From the NCBI GenBank assembly GCA_018242215.1, contig JAFECG010000019.1:483994-547993 (forward strand): a stretch of DNA of 64,000 nucleotides, given 5' to 3'. The position numbers and the translations under genes were made by a program. Positions 51,850 to 60,434 of this stretch are shown here, one piece after another. Position 1 is the stretch's first letter, and every line of letters starts with the position of its first letter. Source of the stretch: Pseudomonadota bacterium (GTDB lineage Bacteria > Pseudomonadota > Alphaproteobacteria > Rhizobiales > Hyphomicrobiaceae). The notes under the pieces were generated by a model that worked only from the letters and a program-made list of their open reading frames with translations, was not told where the DNA came from and ran no database searches.

Positions 51850-52260
51850 CTAATCGCGATGTGTGCGCATCTCCATTGCGCGGCCGAATCCTGCGAGGAG
51901 TGTTCCAAGGGCAAACAAGGCCAGGACGATATACTGAAGCTGATCCTCGATGCGTTCCTTCTCGACCATGAAATCAGAGATGTTCGCGTCGGCGGTCTGG
52001 AACCGTTGCAGCGTCGCATTGCGGTCGGCTTCGGCGGCCTTGATCTTATCGCCGGAGGCATTCAACGCCTGCAGCAACGCGATGCGCGTATCGAACGTCG
52101 CCTTGGTTTGCACCTGTGCCGATTGCTGGATGCTGAATGCCGCGAGGCGCCACTCGATCTCGCGCTTCAAGGGATCGAGATAGAACATCTGCATGGCGGT
52201 CGAGCCGAGAAGCAAAGCAATTCCGAGCAGCTCGCCAAGCTGGTACGGCCGGTAGCCCAT
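51850..52260 (-). CDS. hypothetical protein with two TM helices and a coiled coil
   Basis: The protein has 136 residues from ATG 52258-52260; the longer start at 52284 has no Shine-Dalgarno. TM1 is at about 8-26 (LGELLGIALLLGSTAMQMFY), TM2 near 108-128 (YIVLALFALGTLLAGFG). Between them is a heptad-like region (about 35-105) with RIALLQALNASGDKIKAAEA. The topology is a hairpin with a long periplasmic or cytoplasmic helix. I recognise no family. It is followed, after 66 bases on the same strand, by the secreted protein gene at 51121. Confidence 0.68.
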   Translation of the reverse strand: MGYRPYQLGELLGIALLLGSTAMQMFYLDPLKREIEWRLAAFSIQQSAQVQTKATFDTRIALLQALNASGDKIKAAEADRNATLQRFQTADANISDFMVEKERIEDQLQYIVLALFALGTLLAGFGRAMEMRTHRD

Positions 52261-52347
52261 TTCCGTTTCCCCCGTTCTGCGCATCGTGACATCTTGATGC
52301 GATAAAACGGGCCGTTGGGCTACGGCTTTTGAAGTGCTGATGGCCGT

Positions 52348-53052
52348 TCAGTTCGCCGCCCGGGCGTTGACCATGTCGTGGATGGCTCGGCAGTGGCGCG
52401 CGAGATTATCGTTGGCGTCCACGAATTTTTTCAACGGCGTCTCGATGTCATAGAAATAGATATTGGCGATGAAGCCGTAAATTCCGGCATCGATGCTTGT
52501 TGGCTCTGCTCCGTGTACGAAGCCTGTCGCGGGAATGAGATTGGACAGCACTCGGAGGTTCGCCAATCCGCGCGCCATTGCCTGATCGGGCTCGTAGCGG
52601 CCGATGCCTTGGAAATAATAGCGCTTGGCATTGTATTCCTTTGCAGCCTGGAGGCCGTCTTCGGTCAACTGCGGATGCTCGCGCAAAAGCGCGTCGCGGA
52701 ATGCTCTCCAATAGCGCTCGTCCTTCCAGCGCGAATAGGACATGACCCAGTAGAGATCGTCGAGCAGGCGCGTGACGAGAAGGTCGGTGTCGCGCTGGGA
52801 TTCGGTCAGTCCGTCATCGATTGTGAGGTGATACTTGCGTTTCACGTGCGCGATGATCGCTTCGCTGTCGCCGATCGTCTCGCCGTCGTCGACGATATAG
52901 GGCAGCTGGCCACGCGGTGCTTGCGACGCATCGAAGATGTGCTCGTGCCGGAATGGCACGCCCGTTAGCTTCAAAAATGCAAAGACCTTCAGGCCGTATC
53001 CGTTATTATCGGCAACGCCGAAAAGCGTCGGATAGGAATAAAGCGTCAGCAT
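52348..53052 (-). CDS. GST-like protein (GST_N/metaxin-type fold)
   Basis: A 234-residue protein with a thioredoxin-like N-terminal domain: LYSYPTLFGVADNNGYGLKV, LTGVPFRHEHIF, and APRGQLPYIVDDGETIGDSE, where the P-Y-I-V and D-S-E features match GST glutathione-site positions. The C-terminal helical domain has VMSYSRWKDERYWRAFRDAL and KEYNAKRYYFQGIGRYEP. It resembles the metaxin/FAX-type GSTs seen in Proteobacteria. The substrate is unknown. Confidence 0.82.
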   Translation of the reverse strand: MLTLYSYPTLFGVADNNGYGLKVFAFLKLTGVPFRHEHIFDASQAPRGQLPYIVDDGETIGDSEAIIAHVKRKYHLTIDDGLTESQRDTDLLVTRLLDDLYWVMSYSRWKDERYWRAFRDALLREHPQLTEDGLQAAKEYNAKRYYFQGIGRYEPDQAMARGLANLRVLSNLIPATGFVHGAEPTSIDAGIYGFIANIYFYDIETPLKKFVDANDNLARHCRAIHDMVNARAAN

Positions 53053-53201
53053 GCGATTTTCCGGCAGATTATCAGGTGAGGGCTAGCGCGGCGGTCACGC
53101 ACCGTTCTCGCATCCGCAGCGTTGCGCTATATCAAAGGGCGTTGCCTTAAAGCCAATATATTTCCGATCGGGGGCGAGTTTAGCAAACGAGGAGTCGTTT
53201 C

Positions 53202-53420
53202 ATGACCACTTGTGCCTGCGCGAACTGCCAGTTCTACGACATCCATACGAGCGCTACTGCAAAGCAGAAGGAAAAGGATACCGGGTTGTGCCGGTTCAAT
53301 CCGCCTCTTCCCCAAACAGCATCTGCCGATGCGCGTGCTGCGTGGCCCGTCGTCGGCAAGCGAGACTGGTGCGGCCATTTCGCAGCGACCGTTGAGCGGT
53401 TTGCCACGGTCGCCGCCTAA
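53202..53420 (+). CDS. small cysteine-rich protein, probably metal-binding
   Basis: A 72-residue protein with cysteines at 4, 6, 9, 30 and 57 (CACANCQFY near the start, GLCRFNPP, DWCGHFAA). The C-x-C-x-x-C start, the CRFNPP segment and the WPVV...DWCG ending are seen in small conserved proteins of Rhizobiales, often assumed to bind zinc or an iron-sulfur cluster. No signal peptide. It is encoded alone between the GST-like gene and thiC, on the opposite strand to both. ATG 53202 is the only sensible start. Confidence 0.7.
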   Translation: MTTCACANCQFYDIHTSATAKQKEKDTGLCRFNPPLPQTASADARAAWPVVGKRDWCGHFAATVERFATVAA

Positions 53421-53461
53421 GCATTCAAAGCGGCATGAGCTCGTTTGGCCATTGACGGCGC

Positions 53462-55447
<1,986 letters not shown>

Positions 55448-55507
55448 TCAGCGTGCGAAATTGCGTTGACCGGAAAGGTGCGGAAAGCGGCATCTGCCGC
55501 CGATTGC

Positions 55508-55596
55508 TCCGTCCCTTCGCCGGCATGACCCGGATCAGGTTCGAAGGGTGCTCGCGATGATTACGCGATCTCAGCCGGACAACCGGCGCCCCTCGG
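55508..55596 (-). promoter_or_regulatory. TPP (THI-box) riboswitch upstream of thiC
   Basis: On the minus strand the conserved TPP-aptamer parts appear in order: GGGGCGCCGG, CCGGCTGAGATC, then CACCCTTCGAACCTGATC and CGGGTCATGCCGGCGAAGGG. The CUGAGA and ACCUGAU elements are hallmarks of the THI box. It lies about 118 bases before the thiC ATG. Binding of thiamine pyrophosphate is expected to shut thiC off, through translation or termination; no terminator stem was traced. Confidence 0.93.
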
Positions 55597-55643
55597 AAAA
55601 CGCGCACATCTTCGCGCGGATGGCGGCGGATGGCAAGCGTTCC

Positions 55644-55788
55644 CGTCATCCTTGGCCGAGCGCGGCTGAGCCACGTCGAGGGCCGGGGATCCAGAGCAAA
55701 GCTCGTCGTCAGACGCAAATTTTGCGATAGGGGTCTTGCGCTGGATCCCCGAACGCCATCGCTAAGGCTCAGCCGTTCGAGGATGACG
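55644..55788. repeat. imperfect inverted repeat, copy 2
   Basis: CGTCATCC...CGGGGATCCAG is mirrored by CTGGATCCCCG...GGATGACG, forming a 145-base imperfect palindrome between the thiC riboswitch and the convergently placed PLC-like gene. It shares its ends and the inner GGATCCA/TGGATCC pair with the copy at 26972-27050. It could fold as a long hairpin in either transcript. Confidence 0.7.
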
Positions 55789-55792
55789 ATAA

Positions 55793-57382
55793 TCAGGCCG
55801 CTGCGGCTTGCTTGGCAAATTCGACCCAGGTCTTGATTTTCTCGATGTCGGGCGGGCGGCCTTCACGCAGGACGCGCTTGCCAGCTGAAGTCGTCGCGAA
55901 TTTCAGGACGTTTGCGGACAGGGTCAGGGGATCGGCGTCAGCGACGGCCTGGGCCGTTTTGTAGCCCGCGCCGACCAGCAATTGCGCATGCGTGCCACGC
56001 AGTCCCGGAACGGCCATCACGAGCTTCGCCTGATCCTGCCATTCGAGCAGCGTCTCGGCGTCGAGATGTGCGTCGTCCAACTTCGCTGCGAGCTGTTCTG
56101 GATCGTGATTGAGGAAATCGGCGACCGTATGAATGCCGATCTCGGAGAAGCGGTCGGCAGTCTTCGGTCCGATCGATGGCGCGGCCTCCAGGTCGTCGCT
56201 CTCGGAGAGATAGACGCGGGCCTCGGATCGGCCTTCGGTCCTCTGACTGGGCGCAATGGGATGAGGCTTCGAAATATGGATCGGTTCCATGCGGGCCGCG
56301 ATGCTCGGCGCGGGGCGAGGCATCGGCGGCGGCGTCTTGGAGGGTGGGATCGCGGGCGGCGGTTCGGAGATAGCGGTTCGTGCGACTGCCGATTTGGCGA
56401 CGGCAAGTTCAAGCGGCGTATTGTCGACGCCGTCGATGCGCGCGGCGCGTGCGGCTTCCCGCTCGGCAAGCTTGGGTGCAAGGACTTCGGCGGCGTGAAG
56501 ATCGCGGATGGTCTTGTCGTCTTCCGACAGCGAATGCTCGACGCGGCCGGTGGTTTTCAATTCATCATAGATCGCGGCGACGAGCTTGCGGTCTTCGTCG
56601 TTCGTCAGGCGCTTCTCGATGAACTTGCGCGGGATCCGCGTCATCGCGAGGAACGTTTCAGCGGTGAGCGTAACCTCTGGAGCCGAGACGCCTGCTTCCG
56701 CGACCGCCCTGTCGAGGACTTTGCCGAAGCTTTTCGACGCATAGATCAGCAGCTCCGCAACGATGCCCTTCGCGATGTCGTCGAGCCCTTCCTCGGGACG
56801 GCTCGCGCCTTTGTGGATGTCGTAATGCGCGATCAGCTTTTCGTAATAGCGATGCGAGAATTCGGCGCCGTCGCAGACGAATTCCGAAAGCCATTTCGGG
56901 CCCGACGGCGCCGTGACGCTGAGCTTGCCGAAGCGTTTTTCGCCGAGGGCACGCAGCGCATTGTAGGAACGGCTGATGCTCCATTCGGTGGCGCGGTGTA
57001 TGGCGTTCTCGGCTTCCGTCTGGCCGGTATGAAACGGCATGACCGGATCCGTGAAATAGTGGCTCAGGACACCGGCGGCGAAGACGGCTTCCGGCCAGTT
57101 CTGGGATTTGAGCTCGAAGACGGTGCGGTCATACCATTCCTGCGCCTTCTCCGGTGCGCCGCCCCAATAGTTCTCCGAGACGTGGAGGACGTGGTTCTTG
57201 AAATCCTTGAAGGTGATGTCGGGCGCTTTGGAGCCTTGGAGGTAACCCTCAACGTATTTCAAAAAGACGCGCGTCCAGTCGGCGCTGTCAGGGCGCGTCA
57301 TCGCTTCTAGCGCGTCGAGCGCGAGCTTATGATGCGTGCCATTGGCATGTGTGGCATAGACAATTCGAAACAGCGCCGACAT
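55793..57382 (-). CDS. phospholipase-C-like / helix-hairpin-helix (DUF4332-like) fusion
   Basis: The protein has 529 residues from ATG 57380-57382, preceded by AGGGG with seven-base spacing; the frame beyond, to 57556, looks non-coding. The N-terminal domain (about 1-310) has His12, His17 and His18 in YATHANGTHHKLALDAL and the segment LSHYFTDPVMPFHTGQTEAE near 105-125. This H-x3-D-x3-P-x-H pattern recalls zinc-dependent phospholipase C/S1-P1 folds. Residues 340-395 are Pro-rich. The C-terminal 130 residues carry two helix-hairpin-helix units (APSIGPKTADRFSEIGIHTV and VPGLRGTHAQLLVGAGYKTA), as in DUF4332. No signal peptide. Role unknown. Confidence 0.75.
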   Translation of the reverse strand: MSALFRIVYATHANGTHHKLALDALEAMTRPDSADWTRVFLKYVEGYLQGSKAPDITFKDFKNHVLHVSENYWGGAPEKAQEWYDRTVFELKSQNWPEAVFAAGVLSHYFTDPVMPFHTGQTEAENAIHRATEWSISRSYNALRALGEKRFGKLSVTAPSGPKWLSEFVCDGAEFSHRYYEKLIAHYDIHKGASRPEEGLDDIAKGIVAELLIYASKSFGKVLDRAVAEAGVSAPEVTLTAETFLAMTRIPRKFIEKRLTNDEDRKLVAAIYDELKTTGRVEHSLSEDDKTIRDLHAAEVLAPKLAEREAARAARIDGVDNTPLELAVAKSAVARTAISEPPPAIPPSKTPPPMPRPAPSIAARMEPIHISKPHPIAPSQRTEGRSEARVYLSESDDLEAAPSIGPKTADRFSEIGIHTVADFLNHDPEQLAAKLDDAHLDAETLLEWQDQAKLVMAVPGLRGTHAQLLVGAGYKTAQAVADADPLTLSANVLKFATTSAGKRVLREGRPPDIEKIKTWVEFAKQAAAA

Positions 57383-57473
57383 CGACAGCCCCTGATCCTG
57401 TGGAAAAGGCGTTCGATGCTTACGCGAGTCGCGGCGCGGGCTCGATTGGGTCGTGGCCAGCGGCGGCAGGTCA

Positions 57474-58262
57474 TCAACGGTTTTCGCGTTTGGAGCGTTC
57501 CTGTTTTGCCGCCGCGAGATCGATGACATCCGCGGTGCCGTTCCTGTCTCGGGCAATCCGGCGGGCGAGATCCGCGCGCCGTGCCAGCTGCACGACGTTC
57601 AACCCGTGCGGACCGGCTCTTTCGGTCAGGACACGCGTGACCATTTCGGGCGTCAGTCCGCAAGCGGCGCCGAGCGCCATCGCTTCTTCTCGGGCGACGG
57701 CATGGGCCGCTTCGACGTAGCCCATCAGCGCGGCGGCGGCGTGTGCGCTGCCGAGGGGGCCGGTGCGCTCGACCTGACCGAGAAGCGAAACAACGCTTTC
57801 GGCGATAACGACAGCTGCCTCTGCGCCGCCGAGAAGCACCTTCGAGCGGCCCTCGGCGGCGGCCTCGGGTCCTCCGATCAACGCGGCATCCGTCAGCGAA
57901 ACCCCGCGCGGCTCAAGAAGTCCGAGGATTGCGTCGAGTTCGCGCGGCGTGCGGGCACCGAGATCGACGAGGACCGATCCCGATAGCGGCGCGAAATCGA
58001 ATGCCGTGGCTTTCTGGCTTGTCAGCAGCGCGCGAAACGCGTCGGTGTCTTCGACGGCCACGAGCGTGACGGGGCATTGAGACATGTCGTTTGCGGCGGA
58101 CGTTACCGGCTGCAGATGTTCTCCGTAGATCGCAGGAGGCGATCCGGGAAGGGCCGCGTACAGCACGGGTACTCGGCAAGCCGCAATGCGTTCGGCGATC
58201 GCCGGTCCGAATTCGTCATTCCCTATGACGCCGATGGGGCGGTTCTGCGCAGCCCTTGCCAT
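57474..58262 (-). CDS. beta-hydroxyacid dehydrogenase-like protein with altered NAD loop
   Basis: The protein has 262 residues from ATG 58260-58262. It resembles the 6-phosphogluconate/3-hydroxyisobutyrate dehydrogenase superfamily: an N-terminal Rossmann-like start IGVIGNDEFGPAIAERIAAC, the substrate segment LTDAALIGGPEAAAEGRSKV and a C-terminal helical part. The usual G-x-G-x-x-G loop is G-N-D-E-F-G and the D-A-P-V-S-G-G motif is D-A-A-L-I-G-G, so NAD(P) binding or activity may be changed. It begins 19 bases after the stop of the VWA/GATase-like membrane gene and is probably the last gene of that operon. Confidence 0.72.
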   Translation of the reverse strand: MARAAQNRPIGVIGNDEFGPAIAERIAACRVPVLYAALPGSPPAIYGEHLQPVTSAANDMSQCPVTLVAVEDTDAFRALLTSQKATAFDFAPLSGSVLVDLGARTPRELDAILGLLEPRGVSLTDAALIGGPEAAAEGRSKVLLGGAEAAVVIAESVVSLLGQVERTGPLGSAHAAAALMGYVEAAHAVAREEAMALGAACGLTPEMVTRVLTERAGPHGLNVVQLARRADLARRIARDRNGTADVIDLAAAKQERSKRENR

Positions 58263-58281
58263 AACGTGTCGTGCCCTCTCA

Positions 58282-60423
58282 TTATCGGCCCTCGCGCCAC
58301 CAGGCCAGAGCGATGAGCGCCAGAAGAGCCGAGAGCGCCGCAAAGCCCGTGAACATCGGTGTCAGTTTGACGCCGCGCGTCAGAAATGCCTGTCGGTCCT
58401 TGAGACCGAGCCAATCCGAGCCCGCCATCACTTTGGCCGCTGACATCATTGAAATACGCGGCACTTCGATATTGGTTGCGGACGCGAGGAGGCCAGTTGG
58501 CTTGGTCCAGAACACGCCGCCCCCCGTGGCATCGGCGATCGGCTTCATCTTCTGGTCGGTTGCGGTCACTTCGCTCATTTCGCGCGGATCTTCGACTCCG
58601 GCATTTGCGACCGCCGTGAGCGGCCCATTCGGGCCATCGGTCTCGACTTTGTAGAGGCCCGGCAGCTTCACATCGATCGCCGAGCGCCAGACACCAGGCT
58701 CTACCGGCACGGAACCGAGGGTGACGGTCGACGTATCGCCGCCCGGACCCATGACCTTCACGGTGCCGACCTTGTCTTCCATAGAGCGGCGCTCGATCGT
58801 CAGCTTCATGCCCTTGGCGGTGGCGATGAGACGTTCTTCCTCGAGGTCCGGCTCCTTCATGAGCCAATGGGACAAGCGGCGCAGCAGATCGGTATGCGGG
58901 CCGCCGCCGTCGTAGCCGCGTGCCCAGAGCCAGGCCTGATCCGACGTCAGGAGCGCAACGCGACCTTTGCCTTTGCGATCGAGAATAAGCAGCGGCTTGT
59001 CCTCGGCGCCGCTCATGACGACGCGGCCGCGTAGAGGTGTCACCTCCGCCTGCCGGAACCATTTGCCCCATGATGGCTGAGGCGAATTATCGGCGACCTG
59101 GGCGCCGTTCCAACCGGGAAGATTGCGCGTTACAGGATGCTTCTGGCCCTCAGGCGTTACCTTCGCCTTGAACGGCATCTCAAGAACACGGCCGGTCGGC
59201 GCAGCGGGAAGCACCGGTGCAAGCGGCGTATTATAAATGCTGTAGGGGCTCGCATAGTCATCGCCGGCCGAGACCAGCAGCGCGCCACCGTGCTCGTTCA
59301 CGTAGCGGGCGATGTTGTCGTAGTAGAGAAGCTGCAAAATTCCGCGATGCTCGTACCTGTCGAAGATGATCAGGTCGAACTCGTTGATCTTTTCGGAGAA
59401 CAGTTCGCGCGTCGGGAATGCGATCAGCGAGAGCTGATTGATCGGCGTGCCGTCCTGCTTTTCGGGCGGGCGCAAAATCGTGAAATGCACGAGATCGACG
59501 GCGGCGTCGGACTTCAAAAGGTTGCGCCAGGTACGCTCGCCCGGATGCGGTTCGCCGGAAACCAGAAGCACGCGCAGATTTTCACGTACGCCTTCGGCCG
59601 CGACGACGGCGCGATTGTTGGCGGTCGTCAGCTCGCCGGCGACCGGCTGCAGTTCGATTTCGACGATGTTCGTCCCGGTATGCGGGATCGGCATGTCGAT
59701 CTTGACGTTGCGATTGACCTCGGTTCGGATCGTCTCGTCGGGTTGGCCTTCACGGCGAACCTTGAGCGTCGCGGCACCGGAATTCGCGGACGGCGCGCTG
59801 CCCGTTTCGCGAACTGCCAGCTCGATCTCGCGCGACTGGCCGACGAGGCCGTAGCGCGGAGCTTCGATTACCTCGATGCGGCGGTCGAATTCTCCGGGCT
59901 TGCCCGTCAGGAGCGTATGAACCGGCGCTTCGAAGCCGAGCGCCGCGGCGGATTTCGGAACGTCGTGGACTTGTCCGTCGGTCACGAAGATGACACCGGC
60001 GATCCGGTCGGGCGCGGTGTCGTTCAATGCCGAGTTGAGATCCGTGAAGAGGTTCGTTCCCGGCGCTGCCGATTCAGATGGAACGCCGCCCGTCACCCAC
60101 TTGATGTCGAGGTTCGGAATTTTCGCGAACTTCGCTTCGAGGTCGGTGCGGATCGCCTCCATCTGCTTCGTGCGGTCGGCGAGCTTCTGGCTCGGGCTTT
60201 CGTCGAGGACGACGATCGCGACATTGGCGAGGCTCTCGCGCTGTTCCTGCTTCAGGATCGGATTGAAGAGCGCAGCGATCAGAGCGGCAAGCGCCGCAGC
60301 ACGCAGAAGTCCGCCGCGCGAGCGACGGGCAAGCAGCACGAGGACAAGCACGGCCGCCAGCACCGTCAATCCGATCAGGACTGGCAGCGGAAGGAGGGGC
60401 GCGAATGTAATCGACCAGTTCAA
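58282..60423 (-). CDS. membrane protein with VWA-like and glutamine-amidotransferase-like domains
   Basis: A 713-residue protein. Two N-terminal TM helices (about 13-33 and 40-58) lead into a VWA-like domain with VAIVVLDESPSQKLADRTKQ, in which D-E-S-P-S fits a metal-ion adhesion motif D-x-S-x-S. A central class I GATase-like region is suggested by ARYVNEHGGALLVSAGDDYA and WNGAQVADNSPQPSWGKWFR. A C-terminal TM segment is at about 690-710. Proteins of this plan sit beside DUF58 and DUF4159 genes in MoxR-type clusters of Alphaproteobacteria. Biochemical role unknown. Confidence 0.82.
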   Translation of the reverse strand: MNWSITFAPLLPLPVLIGLTVLAAVLVLVLLARRSRGGLLRAAALAALIAALFNPILKQEQRESLANVAIVVLDESPSQKLADRTKQMEAIRTDLEAKFAKIPNLDIKWVTGGVPSESAAPGTNLFTDLNSALNDTAPDRIAGVIFVTDGQVHDVPKSAAALGFEAPVHTLLTGKPGEFDRRIEVIEAPRYGLVGQSREIELAVRETGSAPSANSGAATLKVRREGQPDETIRTEVNRNVKIDMPIPHTGTNIVEIELQPVAGELTTANNRAVVAAEGVRENLRVLLVSGEPHPGERTWRNLLKSDAAVDLVHFTILRPPEKQDGTPINQLSLIAFPTRELFSEKINEFDLIIFDRYEHRGILQLLYYDNIARYVNEHGGALLVSAGDDYASPYSIYNTPLAPVLPAAPTGRVLEMPFKAKVTPEGQKHPVTRNLPGWNGAQVADNSPQPSWGKWFRQAEVTPLRGRVVMSGAEDKPLLILDRKGKGRVALLTSDQAWLWARGYDGGGPHTDLLRRLSHWLMKEPDLEEERLIATAKGMKLTIERRSMEDKVGTVKVMGPGGDTSTVTLGSVPVEPGVWRSAIDVKLPGLYKVETDGPNGPLTAVANAGVEDPREMSEVTATDQKMKPIADATGGGVFWTKPTGLLASATNIEVPRISMMSAAKVMAGSDWLGLKDRQAFLTRGVKLTPMFTGFAALSALLALIALAWWREGR

Positions 60424-60434
60424 AATCTAGACCT

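Noticed and set aside
55982-57310. 442-codon plus-strand frame opposite the PLC-like/HhH gene
   Set aside because: Antisense shadow, with no ribosome site or signature.
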